Numbered from the stretch's first letter, positions 40,812 to 50,223 are shown. The stretch is 64,000 nucleotides of DNA from Chryseobacterium sp. T16E-39 (GCF_002216065.1 NZ_CP022282.1:3162001-3226000); one strand, 5' to 3'. A program made the numbers and translations. Notes: generated by a model from the sequence alone, not told the origin.

Positions 40812-41348
40812 TTAATTATATAAATCTAAATAAACGTCTTCCGTTGAATTCTTAGCTAATTCAGCAATCTCTGAATTAGAGAATGAATCCAAGTATTCGC
40901 TCATTTTAGCATCTGTTTGTTTTGAAGCAATCTTTCCTTTCTGAGGCTGTACAACATCTTCTGCTTTATTTTCCTGAGAATACTCTGTATTTTCAACTTT
41001 TTTATTTTCAACGATCTGATTTTCACTATTCACTGAATTTAAATCAGATTTCAATGTCTCATAGGCAATCTCGCTTTCACTTTTTGGAGTTGGGTCATTC
41101 TGAGCATAGTTCACTTGTGAAATACCCGTATCTTTTATTGTTTTTTGATCTGAATTAAAAACAAAAGTAACTCCAAAGATAATAGCTAATGACGCAGCTG
41201 CCGCATAGACCCAATTTAGTTTAAATATGGGAGCTTTTTTATTTGCTTTCACGTCATTCATTACTCTTTCCTGTATGCTATCAAACATATTGTCAGGAAC
41301 TTTGTAAATGTTTTTACGTTCTAATTTTTCTATATCGAACTCTTTCAT
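40812..41348 (-). CDS. Membrane protein, probable anti-sigma factor
   Basis: Protein of 178 residues. A short cytosolic N-terminal part (KLERKNIYKVPDNMFDSIQ) precedes one transmembrane helix (about residues 48-66, VYAAAASLAIIFGVTFVF). The rest is a low-complexity, Asn/Ser/Glu-rich periplasmic tail ending TEDVYLDLYN. The layout, and the position ten bases after the ECF sigma gene, fit an anti-sigma factor of a two- or three-gene Bacteroidetes module, although the N-terminal part is shorter than a classical ZAS-type domain and no zinc-binding HxxxCxxC is seen. Confidence 0.75.
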   Translation of the reverse strand: MKEFDIEKLERKNIYKVPDNMFDSIQERVMNDVKANKKAPIFKLNWVYAAAASLAIIFGVTFVFNSDQKTIKDTGISQVNYAQNDPTPKSESEIAYETLKSDLNSVNSENQIVENKKVENTEYSQENKAEDVVQPQKGKIASKQTDAKMSEYLDSFSNSEIAELAKNSTEDVYLDLYN

Positions 41349-41358
41349 CTTTTGTTGG

Positions 41359-41928
41359 TCAAAAATTATTTTCGTAATTTTCTTTTATATAATCTTCAAT
41401 CTTTTGTTTGGCATAATGATAATTGGTTTTTAACGTTCCTACAGACATATCTACAATTTTAGATATTTCTTCGTAAGGTAAATCATCATAATACCGCATC
41501 ATAAATACAAGTTTCTGTTTTTCAGGCAGACTTTGTATAGCGTTCTGTAATAAAATCTGTATTTCGTCGGCATCTTTCTCTGCATTATCTGCTACAAGAT
41601 TTTGCATATGATATTCAGCATCTTCATCAGTTTTCTGCATTTTTTTCATTTTATTGATTTGCTGTAATGCTTCGTTGGTAGCAATTCTGTACAACCATGT
41701 GTACAGCTGACTATCGTTTTTGAACTGATGAAAATTCTGATATGCCTTTATAAATGTGTCCTGCAAAATATCCTGAGCAGCATCACCATCTATAATAATT
41801 CTTCTAATATGCCAATACAATCTACTTTGATAAGCATCCATCAAGGCACGAACTCCTTTATCTTGAGTTCGAGGGTTTTGCATCAGCGTAATAATTTCCG
41901 CGTCCTTAATCTTCATAGATGCTTTCAC
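41359..41928 (-). CDS. RNA polymerase ECF sigma factor
   Basis: Sigma-70-family protein of 189 residues. Region 2 contains LYWHIRRIIIDGDAAQDILQDTFIKAYQNF and the -10-recognising YTWLYRIATNEALQQI; region 4 contains LPEKQKLVFMMRYYDDLPYEEISKIVDMSVGTLKTNYHYAKQKI. The linker is Asp/Glu-rich (about residues 105-125). It is followed in the same transcript by a membrane anti-sigma-like protein and an exported helical protein. The alternative start four codons downstream (MKIKDAEII) is equally plausible. The signal sensed is unknown; cell-envelope stress is the usual role for this arrangement. Confidence 0.92.
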   Translation of the reverse strand: MKASMKIKDAEIITLMQNPRTQDKGVRALMDAYQSRLYWHIRRIIIDGDAAQDILQDTFIKAYQNFHQFKNDSQLYTWLYRIATNEALQQINKMKKMQKTDEDAEYHMQNLVADNAEKDADEIQILLQNAIQSLPEKQKLVFMMRYYDDLPYEEISKIVDMSVGTLKTNYHYAKQKIEDYIKENYENNF

Positions 41929-42011
41929 TGTTTTGGATTACAAAAATATCTAAAAGTTAAATACTTTGTTCAATTTTCAGTCCAAAACTCATAAAATATT
42001 ATCTTTGTTAT

Positions 42012-42761
42012 ATGCAAATTGTAATTATAGGTTCCGGGAATGTGGCATTCCATCTCGCAAAAGCCTTTGTTCTGAATAACATTCCGTTAGCTCAAATTTT
42101 TGGGAGAAATGAAAAGGATTTAGAAAAAATAGCTCTGGAATTACAGATCCCTTATTCAACGGAAAAGTTGGAAGATGCAGATTTATACATTATCTGTGTC
42201 AGTGACAATTCTGTAGAAAGTGTTTCAACGATCATTACTAAAAAAGATTGTCTTGTTGCTCATACTTCAGGTTCACTTCCTAAAGAAATTTTAGTCGGGG
42301 AGTATAGGAAAGCAAGCTTTTATCCATTACAGACTTTTTCTAAATCTAAAGCGTTGGATTATAAAAAAATTCCTTTTTTTATCGAAACAGATGATGAGAA
42401 AGACAAGCAAGTGCTTTTTGAATTAGCAGGGAAAGTGTCTGAAAATGTAATGGAAAGCAGCCATGAAAAAAGAAAATATATCCATCTTACAGCAATTTTT
42501 GCCTGTAATTTTGTAAATCATCTTTTCTCCAGGGCTAAAGAAATTTCAGATTCTCAGGAAATCCCGTTCGATTATTTTTTACCAATAATTGATGAAACAG
42601 TACAAAAAATTCATGAAATCGATCCTAAGCTTGCCCAAACGGGGCCTGCGGTAAGAAACGATATCCGGGTTTTGGAACTTCACGAAAAACTTTTAAAGGA
42701 CGAGAGCCTTGAAATATATAAAACAATGAATCATTCTATTAAAGAAATGTATGGGTTATAA
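42012..42761 (+). CDS. Rossmann-like and DUF2520 domain oxidoreductase
   Basis: Protein of 249 residues. The N-terminal Rossmann domain has MQIVIIGSGNVAFHLAKAF (GSGNVA nucleotide-binding loop) and the C-terminal DUF2520 helical domain covers about residues 125-245 (FYPLQTFSK, HLTAIFACNFVNHLFSRAKE, TGPAVRNDIRVLELHEKLL). It resembles F420-dependent NADP oxidoreductases and 6-phosphogluconate dehydrogenase-like folds but has no assigned reaction. It overlaps kdsC by 11 bases and is the first gene of a run to sprE (DUF2520 - kdsC - maf), diverging from the ECF sigma operon. Confidence 0.9.
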   Translation: MQIVIIGSGNVAFHLAKAFVLNNIPLAQIFGRNEKDLEKIALELQIPYSTEKLEDADLYIICVSDNSVESVSTIITKKDCLVAHTSGSLPKEILVGEYRKASFYPLQTFSKSKALDYKKIPFFIETDDEKDKQVLFELAGKVSENVMESSHEKRKYIHLTAIFACNFVNHLFSRAKEISDSQEIPFDYFLPIIDETVQKIHEIDPKLAQTGPAVRNDIRVLELHEKLLKDESLEIYKTMNHSIKEMYGL

Positions 42762-43269
42762 AGAAAAATTAAAAGATATCAAAGCATTCGTGTTTGATGT
42801 AGACGGCGTATTTACAGATGGAAGTGTATATCTGATGCCTGGAGGAAATATGAGCAGGGTCATGAATGTATTAGATGGTTATGCTGTAGTTAAGGCACTC
42901 AAAAACAATTATATAATAGGAGTTATTACTGGTGGAAATGATGAAATGGTAAAACATAGGATCAACTATCTGGGTATTGAGGATTATTATGCTAAATCAC
43001 ATAATAAGATGGTTGATTTTGAAGATTTTAAAAAGAAACACAATCTTAAAAATGAAGAAATCCTGACCATGGGAGATGATCTTCCTGATCTGCACATTAT
43101 GGAAAATTCTGCAATAGCAGCATGTCCTGAAAATGCAGTTCCTGAGATCAAAGGTATTGCTGATTATATTTCAACAAAACAGGGTGGAAGCGGGGCCGTA
43201 CGTGATGTTATTGAACAGGTAATGAAAGTACAGGGAAACTGGCACGACGACAATACACAATCGGTATAA
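42751..43269 (+). CDS. kdsC: KdsC-like HAD phosphatase (KDO-8-phosphate phosphatase)
   Basis: HAD phosphatase of 172 residues lacking a cap, the KdsC class. Motif I is FVFDVDGVFTDGSVY (nucleophile Asp), motif II VITGGND, motif III has Lys of HNKMVDF and motif IV TMGDDLPDLHIM. It hydrolyses 3-deoxy-D-manno-octulosonate-8-phosphate to KDO for the inner core of LPS. The start GTG/ATG question is settled by the 11-base overlap with the preceding gene at ATG 42751. Substrate assignment rests on family; related Bacteroidetes proteins may act on KDN-9-phosphate. Confidence 0.9.
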   Translation: MGYKEKLKDIKAFVFDVDGVFTDGSVYLMPGGNMSRVMNVLDGYAVVKALKNNYIIGVITGGNDEMVKHRINYLGIEDYYAKSHNKMVDFEDFKKKHNLKNEEILTMGDDLPDLHIMENSAIAACPENAVPEIKGIADYISTKQGGSGAVRDVIEQVMKVQGNWHDDNTQSV

Positions 43270-43277
43270 TTTAAAAT

Positions 43278-43832
43278 ATGAAGATCCTTTTAGCATCACA
43301 ATCACCAAGAAGAAAAGAACTGTTATCCAGTCTTGGATTTGATTTTGAGGTCGTAAAAATAGACTGTGAAGAAATTCTTCCGGATGATATTTCAATAGAA
43401 AATGCAGCAGCTTATCTTTCCAAATTAAAAGCTGATACCTTCCGACCTCTTCTGGAGGGAGAGGTTTTATTAACTGCTGATACTGTTGTGGCAATAGATA
43501 ATCAAATCCTTGGAAAACCAAAAGACACATCTGATGCAAGGAACATGCTGAATATGCTTTCTGGAAAAACCCATCAGGTCTTTACCGGAATTACAATACA
43601 AACTTCAGATAGGGTGTTCACAGAAACAGATGTTGCAGATGTGGAACTGGACGAAATATCGGCTGATGAAATTGATTATTATATTGATCATTACAAGCCT
43701 TTCGATAAAGCCGGAAGCTATGGAATCCAGGAATGGCTGGGGATGGCAAAGATCACAAAACTATCGGGAAGCTTCTATACCATTATGGGACTTCCCACCC
43801 ATTTGGTTTACAGAATTTTGAAAGAAATATAA
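43278..43832 (+). CDS. maf: Maf-family nucleoside triphosphate pyrophosphatase
   Basis: Protein of 184 residues of the Maf/HAM1 superfamily. The phosphate-binding ILLASQSPRRKELLSSLGF opens the protein; AADTV-type catalytic ADTVVAIDNQILGKPKD and the conserved Ser/Thr in TGITIQ and YDKAGSYGIQEW-like FDKAGSYGIQEWLG follow. Maf proteins hydrolyse dTTP/UTP or modified nucleotides and, in some species, affect septum formation. It is eight bases after kdsC, in the same operon. The YfdY subtype (dTTP/UTP) cannot be separated from the m7GTP type by eye. Confidence 0.93.
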   Translation: MKILLASQSPRRKELLSSLGFDFEVVKIDCEEILPDDISIENAAAYLSKLKADTFRPLLEGEVLLTADTVVAIDNQILGKPKDTSDARNMLNMLSGKTHQVFTGITIQTSDRVFTETDVADVELDEISADEIDYYIDHYKPFDKAGSYGIQEWLGMAKITKLSGSFYTIMGLPTHLVYRILKEI

Positions 43833-43917
43833 ATTTTTCAATATAAAATTTTATTATTTTTACAAAATCATCAAATTGCTGATAATAAAAAGTAGATTAG
43901 CAAGTTATATTGAAATA

Positions 43918-46533
43918 ATGAAAAAGAATATTTTATTCCTTTTAGCAACATGCTTTGTTGTTTCCTGTGCTACTAAAGTAAAGAAGCCGGAACAGCGATC
44001 AAAGTTTTTAAAAGGTTTTAACACATATTATAACACATTATTTAATGCGAAAGATGCATTAAATAGTGAATTCACGAGCAGGGATAAAGGGCATAAAGAT
44101 AATTTTTATGCACCGTATATTCCTATACTTACTTATGAAAATCAGCCGTTAGGAAGTGATCTTGGACAGTCTACAGCATTTGCTGAAAATTCTATGAAGA
44201 TGGCTGATGTGAATAAAGCATCTACAGAAAAAGGAGCGGGCAGGAGTGGCCCTCCAGGTAAGCCAGGGCTTCAGGATATTCCTGGAATGGTGAAAGATAA
44301 GGTAAATTCTACGGCATCAGGAATATTGGGGAATGATCCCAATCAGCCTGAAGTAAAAGGAGCCACTACACTTCAAATTGCTGAAGCAAAAGCCTTAAAA
44401 GCCATTAATAAATATTCTGTTATCCGAAACGGTGAGGAAAAAAATAAACAGATCTTTGATGCTTATATGATTCTTGTACAATCAAGAATTTATCAAAATA
44501 AATCTTTGGAGGCTCTTGATGCTTTAAATTACGTTTTCACCCACATGAAAGAAGATAAGAGATTGCCTTTGGCTAAAGTCTATCAAGGTGAAGCGTACGC
44601 ACAAATCAAAGATTATCATAAAGCCCAGGAAATTTTCTCAAAATTAAAAGGAGAGGGGATCAGTAAGACTTATGATAAACTACTGAGTATTTATAATTCT
44701 GAAGCTCTTCTGGATGCAGGAAAAAAAGAAGAGGCAGTAAAGGAGCTGGACCGGGCCTATGAACTGAACGGCAACAGAAAACTAAAAAGTAGAATTTCTT
44801 TTTTAAGAGGTCAGATATTAGAAGGTTTGGGACAAAATGAGAAAGCCAGAGAAAGCTTTATGGCAGCTTATAAATATGCCAATGATTTCGAATTCGAGGT
44901 TAAATCTCAGATAGAAATTGCCAAGACATTCAATGGAAAAGGAGATTATAATGGTGCTAAAAACTATTTAGAAAAGATCAGTAACAAGGGAACCTATATG
45001 TCCAGAAAAAATGAATTTTATTATGCTTTAGGATTAATGGCCAATAAAGCTGGTAAAAAGGATGAAGGGCAGCAATTCTTTAGAAAATCCCTGGTTGAAA
45101 AAGTCTCAGATCCACAGATCCGGGGTTTGGCTTATTATGAGATAGGGAAAAATTATCTTGATAAGAATGATTATATCGGTGCAGGAAGTTATTATGATTC
45201 AGCTCTTGCTGTAATGACTTATGAGCCGTCAAAAATTCTTTTACAGGGTCAGTCTGAAAATATAAAAAAGATCTCAAAGAATTATTATCTAATCAAAAAG
45301 AATGATAGTATACTCTCTTTAGCAAGAATGACCGATGATCAAAAAAAGGACTTTTTTGCTAAACATATTGCAAAGCTAAAAGCAAAGGAGGAAAGGGAAG
45401 AACTGGAAAGACGACGCGCTGAGAGAAGCAAAGGATTTGATACCGGGGATTACAATTCTAATTCAATTTTTGCCAACAGTTCTACTTCTTTCGAAGATTT
45501 TGGAACAGCCCCAAAAGGATTTTATTTCAGCAATACTGGAACCGTGAGTAAAGGTACCTCTACGTTTAAGCAGGTTTGGGGAGACAGAGCATTAAGTGAC
45601 AACTGGCGGTTTTCAAAAAAAATGTCTTCTATTGATGATATGAAGAATGAAGCATTAGGAGTGACTTCTGTTCCTGATCCGAGACGTTTTGAACCTGCCT
45701 TTTATATTGAACAGATTCCTACAGATGCCGGAAAATTAGGCCAATTGAAAAAAGACCGGGATACTGCTTCTTTAGGGCTTGGAATTATGTATCAGAATTA
45801 TTTTACCAATACTCCGCTAGCAACAAAAACATTGTATGACCTTGTGGATGTAAAGCCTGAGGAAAAGGTAATGCTACAGGCGCTATATGAGATTTTTGCA
45901 ATGAATTATGAAAAAAGTCCTCAGGCAGGAGAAAAGGCAAAACAAATGCTACTGACTGATTATCCTTATACTTCATATGCTGAATTTGCAAGAAATCCTA
46001 AGAACAATACTTTTGTAAAATCTTCTGAAGAGGTTGAAAATGAATACAAACGAGCCTATGCCTTATTTGAAACTGAAAAATTTGGAGAAAGTAAGGATGT
46101 AATTGATCAGACAATTCAGAAATATCCTAAGGATGCCCTGGTTCCGAAATTGTATTTATTGAATGCTTTTAACACAGGAAAATCCAGTGGTAAGGAAGTA
46201 ATGATTCTGCAGCTGGAACAAATTGCTCTAAACTATGCAAAGACTCCTGAAGGCATAAAGGCCAAAGAGATGCTGAACTATCTTAAAACTGAGCTGGCTT
46301 TCCAGGCCACAGACAATAAAGGAAATGCAGTTCCTCAAAACCAGAATAATGTCCCTACACAGCCAGGATCTAACTTAAACAATAACGTTCCTCCTGTTCA
46401 GGATAATAATATTCAGAATCCAAATACACAATCTCCGGTCAATAAAACGCCGAAAAAGATTGGAAATCCGGATCAGGCTAAACAGGATCTCAAAATGCAG
46501 AATCCAAATGCACAACCTGCAAAACCAAAATAA
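43918..46533 (+). CDS. sprE: Type IX secretion / gliding lipoprotein SprE (PorW)
   Basis: Lipoprotein of 871 residues with the lipobox VVSC (Cys18) and TPR units across about residues 180-460 (EALDALNYVFTHMKEDKR, AKVYQGEAYAQIKDYHKAQEI, GLGQNEKARESFMAAYKYA). The YYNTLFNAKDALNSEF near the start, a unique domain (about 495-700), YALFETEKFGESKDV TPR-like repeats and a terminal Asn/Gln/Pro-rich tail match the SprE/PorW layout of Flavobacteriia. It is required for T9SS secretion and gliding, probably on the periplasmic side of the outer membrane. I start at ATG 43918 because the signal sequence begins there. It is the last gene of this plus-strand group. Confidence 0.85.
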   Translation: MKKNILFLLATCFVVSCATKVKKPEQRSKFLKGFNTYYNTLFNAKDALNSEFTSRDKGHKDNFYAPYIPILTYENQPLGSDLGQSTAFAENSMKMADVNKASTEKGAGRSGPPGKPGLQDIPGMVKDKVNSTASGILGNDPNQPEVKGATTLQIAEAKALKAINKYSVIRNGEEKNKQIFDAYMILVQSRIYQNKSLEALDALNYVFTHMKEDKRLPLAKVYQGEAYAQIKDYHKAQEIFSKLKGEGISKTYDKLLSIYNSEALLDAGKKEEAVKELDRAYELNGNRKLKSRISFLRGQILEGLGQNEKARESFMAAYKYANDFEFEVKSQIEIAKTFNGKGDYNGAKNYLEKISNKGTYMSRKNEFYYALGLMANKAGKKDEGQQFFRKSLVEKVSDPQIRGLAYYEIGKNYLDKNDYIGAGSYYDSALAVMTYEPSKILLQGQSENIKKISKNYYLIKKNDSILSLARMTDDQKKDFFAKHIAKLKAKEEREELERRRAERSKGFDTGDYNSNSIFANSSTSFEDFGTAPKGFYFSNTGTVSKGTSTFKQVWGDRALSDNWRFSKKMSSIDDMKNEALGVTSVPDPRRFEPAFYIEQIPTDAGKLGQLKKDRDTASLGLGIMYQNYFTNTPLATKTLYDLVDVKPEEKVMLQALYEIFAMNYEKSPQAGEKAKQMLLTDYPYTSYAEFARNPKNNTFVKSSEEVENEYKRAYALFETEKFGESKDVIDQTIQKYPKDALVPKLYLLNAFNTGKSSGKEVMILQLEQIALNYAKTPEGIKAKEMLNYLKTELAFQATDNKGNAVPQNQNNVPTQPGSNLNNNVPPVQDNNIQNPNTQSPVNKTPKKIGNPDQAKQDLKMQNPNAQPAKPK

Positions 46534-46538
46534 AATAA

Positions 46539-46564
46539 AAAAGCGAAGATCAATCTTCGCTTTT
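46539..46564. terminator. Bidirectional terminator (sprE / tsaB)
   Basis: AAAAGCGAAGAT and ATCTTCGCTTTT are perfectly complementary over 12 bp; the stop codon of tsaB lies in the loop (TCA on the plus strand). Confidence 0.88.
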
Positions 46565-47230
46565 CTTTTTCTTTACTCCATGAAAGTCTTTTAAATAAAA
46601 AGGCTCAAAGTAAGCAATATCTTCAAAATCTTTGTTATCTATTTTTTCAAGTGTTTTCTTTATCAGATGCTGTGCAGAAGGGTAGATGTCTTCGTTATAT
46701 TCAGCATTGGGAAGCTGTAAGATCTCTTTTGCTTTTTTAGCACCATCACCAACGAAAAGTATTTTTTTATCAATCAATTCGATAAAAGAATTTTCATCCA
46801 GGATCATAGCTTCTGTTGCAGAAACTTCTTCTCCCGTAGTTCCGTCATAAACAGCTGTATAAACCTCCATTCTTCTTGCATCGACTAAAGGGACTATAAA
46901 ATCATAGTTTTGACCTACAAAGGGCTCTTTCATGCTTTCTAAAGAATTTACTGCGATAAGCGGAATTTTCAATCCATAACAGAACCCTTTTGCTGAAGCT
47001 GCACCGATTCGAAGACCTGTATAGGAGCCGGGGCCTTTACCTAATGAGATCGCCTCAATCTCTTTCATTGAAATCCCTGCACCTTCCAATGCCCATTCTA
47101 CAAAGGTATGTAAGCTTTCAGATTGTTTATAGTTTTCAGAAACTTCCTCACACGCACACAAAAGCTTTTCCCCATCTGAGATGGCCACTGAGCAGTTTTT
47201 GGAAGAGGTTTCAAGATATAATATTTTCAT
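46550..47230 (-). CDS. tsaB: tRNA t6A synthesis protein TsaB
   Basis: Protein of 226 residues of the ASKHA fold, first lobe MKILYLETSSKNCSVAISDG, then LGKGPGSYTGLRIGAASAKG and LIAVNSLESM. TsaB binds TsaD and TsaE to make the N6-threonylcarbamoyl group on A37 of ANN-decoding tRNAs. The C-terminal half is degenerate relative to TsaD, as usual. It is monocistronic at this end and converges with sprE. The HGxxxxH-type metal site of TsaD is absent, as expected for TsaB. Confidence 0.93.
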   Translation of the reverse strand: MKILYLETSSKNCSVAISDGEKLLCACEEVSENYKQSESLHTFVEWALEGAGISMKEIEAISLGKGPGSYTGLRIGAASAKGFCYGLKIPLIAVNSLESMKEPFVGQNYDFIVPLVDARRMEVYTAVYDGTTGEEVSATEAMILDENSFIELIDKKILFVGDGAKKAKEILQLPNAEYNEDIYPSAQHLIKKTLEKIDNKDFEDIAYFEPFYLKDFHGVKKKKSED

Positions 47231-47309
47231 TTTTTTCAGGCTTAACTGCAGATTTTACTAATGGGTAAAATGCTTTTAAATAATCTCTGCAAATTTAATT
47301 CTTTTAAAT

Positions 47310-48059
47310 CTATTTTCTATAGATTGTTCTCGGTTCACTTTGAGCACTGGGATAAATCGTCATGTCAGAAACATTCACATGCTTGGGAGCATTCACACAA
47401 TAGACAATAGCATCAGCAATATCTTCAGCTTTTAAAGGTTCATAACCTGCATATACTGTGGAGGCTCTTTCATTATCTCCTTTAAATCGGACTAAAGAGA
47501 AATCTGTTTCTACAGCACCAGGCTGAATATTAGTTACCCTGATTCCGAATTCCGTCAGTTCTAAACGCATCCCTTCAGAAATAACGTCCACTGCTTTTTT
47601 GGTTGCACAGTATACGACACCGTTTATATAAGTCTGCCTTGCAGCTACAGAGCTGAGATTAACAATATGACCGGAGTTTCTCTCTTTCATTCCGGGAATA
47701 AGCATTTTAGACACGTATAAAAGTCCTTTTACGTTTCCATCGATCATAGAATCCCAATCATCTGTTTTTCCTGCTGAAAGAGGATCTAAACCATGAGCAT
47801 TTCCAGCATTATTAATCAGAACATCAATATTCTGCCATTCTGCCGGCAAAGAGTTGATGGCATTTTCCACTTGTTCGAGGTTGCTTACATCAAATTTTAA
47901 ACTTATTACCTCTGTAAAAGCGGATAGCTCAGTTTTTACAGATTCCAGTACTTCACTTCTGCGTCCACAGATGATGATCCTGTTTCCTTGTTGAGCAAAT
48001 AATTCGGCTGTTGATTTTCCTATTCCGGAAGTAGCTCCGGTTACTAATATGGTTTTCAT
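47310..48059 (-). CDS. SDR-family NADP oxidoreductase (YdfG-like)
   Basis: Short-chain dehydrogenase of 249 residues. Cofactor motif TGATSGIGKSTAELFAQQG, the following GRR preferring NADP, NNAGNAHG, catalytic Ser in NLSSVAARQ, the YCATKKA catalytic Tyr-Lys and GAVETDFSLVRF. Closest in style to YdfG/serine 3-dehydrogenase-like enzymes that act on L-allo-threonine, serine and malonic semialdehyde. It lies between tsaB and yraN, all minus strand, with 80 bases either side, so it probably has its own promoter. Confidence 0.92.
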   Translation of the reverse strand: MKTILVTGATSGIGKSTAELFAQQGNRIIICGRRSEVLESVKTELSAFTEVISLKFDVSNLEQVENAINSLPAEWQNIDVLINNAGNAHGLDPLSAGKTDDWDSMIDGNVKGLLYVSKMLIPGMKERNSGHIVNLSSVAARQTYINGVVYCATKKAVDVISEGMRLELTEFGIRVTNIQPGAVETDFSLVRFKGDNERASTVYAGYEPLKAEDIADAIVYCVNAPKHVNVSDMTIYPSAQSEPRTIYRK

Positions 48060-48142
48060 AAGATTTTTAATTTTTTATATAACAATCTAACGCTGAAAAA
48101 ATCATTGGTAAACTGTTAAATTGATATGTTGTTACCCTAACG

Positions 48143-48514
48143 TCAGTTGGCATCAAATGATTCAAAAGCATCGGCTATATGTTCAAGAACCAGTTTCCTT
48201 TTTTCATCAGGCAGAACTGATATGATGTCAAAGCGAACTTCCTGATCTTTGTTAAATTCCTCCAGATAATGATTAGCTGCTGAAACAATAGATCTTATCT
48301 TCGTTTTTGTAACAGCTTCCTGAGGCAAAATAAAAGCATCTGTAGAACGTGCTTTTACTTCGGTAATAATGATGAGATCATCTTTTTCGGAAATAATGTC
48401 GATCTCTGCTTTTTGAAATCGAAAATTTCTCGCCAGAATCTTATGTCCATTCTTTTGCAGATATTCTACAGCCATATCTTCTGCTAATTTTCCAAAATCA
48501 TTGTGAGTGGCCAT
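48143..48514 (-). CDS. yraN: YraN/UPF0102-family nuclease-fold protein
   Basis: Protein of 123 residues. The PD-(D/E)xK-like core is NDFGKLAEDMAVEYLQKNGH, ILARNFRFQKAEIDIIS and IIITEVKARST, with Asp and Glu-x-Lys as probable catalytic residues. The family is related to archaeal Holliday junction resolvases; E. coli YraN is linked to DNA repair or uptake. It lies 30 bases after the LD-carboxypeptidase gene, on the same transcript. Confidence 0.92.
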   Translation of the reverse strand: MATHNDFGKLAEDMAVEYLQKNGHKILARNFRFQKAEIDIISEKDDLIIITEVKARSTDAFILPQEAVTKTKIRSIVSAANHYLEEFNKDQEVRFDIISVLPDEKRKLVLEHIADAFESFDAN

Positions 48515-48544
48515 TTTTATTTAATTGAAAGATTACCTGATAAT

Positions 48545-49474
48545 TTAAAACTCAATTTTAACCTTAGTTCCGATCTTCATCTTCACATTTCCACCGATAA
48601 TCAAGGGTCTGTTATCTTTAATGTGTCCATTTGGAAATCTAAAAACTGTAGGAAATTTATATTTCGAAATTCTTTCAGAAATCAACTGATAGGCAAAACC
48701 ATCAAAACTTTCTTCGTAGCTTTTATTATCTTTTTCGTCACCCATATTCGTCATTCCCCCTACAATGAGTCCTTTTATCTTCTTGAATACTCCCGCCAAT
48801 TCCAGGCTCATGATCATTCGATCAAGAGCATAAAAATTCTCGCCGATATCTTCAATAAACAATACTTTATCTTTAAAATCAAAAGAGTAGGGAGTCCCTA
48901 ACAGAGCATAGATAAGAGCAAGATTTCCTCCAATCAGCTCTCCATCAACCTCACCTTCTTTATTGAATTGATTTTTACTGATCGTGTAGTGTAAGGATTT
49001 CCCTTTCAAAACATCAAAAAGAAGATCATAACTTGCACTCGTAACTCCAAAACTAGATGTTTTAATAGTCTGTCCGTGAATAGATGCAAACCCTTTTTTA
49101 AGAAGATAGCTCTGGATGACGGTATTGTCTGAATATCCAATATACCATTTAGGGTTTTCAGTAAATTTCTTAAGGTTTAAATGCTGAACCAGATGCTGGC
49201 AGCCATATCCTCCTCTGGAAGCCCAGATTGCAGAAATATCAGGATCATTTAAAGCCCAGTTGATATCATTTAATCTTTCCTTTTCTGTTCCTGCATAATT
49301 ATATCCATTTGAAAATCTGGTATAAAGATGTTCTCCTAAAACAGGTTCAAAACCTTTTGCCTTGATCATTGCAATTCCTTCTTCAAGTTGGGAAGCATCT
49401 ACAGCTCCAGCAGGGGAAATAACAGCTATTTTATCGCCTTTTTTCAGGGACTTCGGAAAGATATTTTTTTTCAT
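48545..49474 (-). CDS. LD-carboxypeptidase (peptidase family S66)
   Basis: Peptidase of 309 residues that cleaves the bond between the L- and D-residue of the tetrapeptide in peptidoglycan recycling. KGDKIAVISPAGAVD at the start, catalytic Ser in WYIGYSDNTVI, Glu of VLFIEDIGEN and the His of RFPNGHIKDNR complete the triad. It is cytosolic without a signal peptide. It is translationally coupled to the LysE-type gene (ATGA overlap) and close to yraN. Confidence 0.92.
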   Translation of the reverse strand: MKKNIFPKSLKKGDKIAVISPAGAVDASQLEEGIAMIKAKGFEPVLGEHLYTRFSNGYNYAGTEKERLNDINWALNDPDISAIWASRGGYGCQHLVQHLNLKKFTENPKWYIGYSDNTVIQSYLLKKGFASIHGQTIKTSSFGVTSASYDLLFDVLKGKSLHYTISKNQFNKEGEVDGELIGGNLALIYALLGTPYSFDFKDKVLFIEDIGENFYALDRMIMSLELAGVFKKIKGLIVGGMTNMGDEKDNKSYEESFDGFAYQLISERISKYKFPTVFRFPNGHIKDNRPLIIGGNVKMKIGTKVKIEF

Positions 49475-50157
49475 TTTGTTTTTTGAAATTTGACTTCTTT
49501 TTTCTCAGCTTCTTCTAATCTTTTATCAAATTGATTAAATTTTTTAAAGCTTTGCAAAAAGATAAAGAAACTAAAAACGATCAGGATACATCCAACAATT
49601 CTTCTGATTTTGTTGGCTAAAGTTTGCGTCAATTTGTCGTGGAACTGCTTGGCAAGAAATATTTTAGCCAGGTCAATACAGAGATAAGTCCCGATTACTA
49701 AACCGATATAAAGGATAAAATTACTAATATCTGGATATTGATTTCTGACAGAAATTACAGTTACTAACCAGAAAAGAATAACCCCTACATTCAAAAGGTT
49801 AAAGAAAAAACCATTAATAAAAGTCTTAAAATAATTTTGATTAATGATTCTTTCTTCTCCAGGCATATGCATCTTTGTTTTGGTAACCAGCATAACGATC
49901 CCATACACAAAAATAAGAATGGACGTTATCCTGTAAAATCCGGGATGCTTATCTATTAAACTGACTAAATCTGCACTCGCATAATAAGCTGCCACGATAC
50001 ACAACAGATCTGCTGTAATAACTCCGAGATCAAGAGCCAGAGCATGCCGAGGACCACGTGAGAAGCTGGTTTCAATTAAAAGGAAAAAAATAGGTCCTAT
50101 AAAAACCAGGCTTAACATAAATCCTAATATGACCGCAGATAGTACAAGTTCAAACAT
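49471..50157 (-). CDS. LysE/RhtB-family exporter
   Basis: Membrane protein of 228 residues with six hydrophobic segments. The opening LSAVILGFMLSLVFIGPIFF and the ALALDLGVITADLLCIVAAYY are typical of LysE/RhtB amino acid exporters; the middle loop (KTKMHMPGEERIINQNYFK) is cytosolic and the C-terminal tail is Lys/Glu-rich. The substrate is unknown; basic or neutral amino acids or small metabolites are possible. Its stop overlaps the LD-carboxypeptidase start by four bases, so export of amino acids or muropeptide fragments is a natural but unproved idea. Confidence 0.9.
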   Translation of the reverse strand: MFELVLSAVILGFMLSLVFIGPIFFLLIETSFSRGPRHALALDLGVITADLLCIVAAYYASADLVSLIDKHPGFYRITSILIFVYGIVMLVTKTKMHMPGEERIINQNYFKTFINGFFFNLLNVGVILFWLVTVISVRNQYPDISNFILYIGLVIGTYLCIDLAKIFLAKQFHDKLTQTLANKIRRIVGCILIVFSFFIFLQSFKKFNQFDKRLEEAEKKEVKFQKTK

Positions 50158-50223
50158 TTAATATGGCTTTAAAATGGAAAAATATCCATCTCATTTTGTA
50201 CAAATTTAAACTTTATGATTTAA

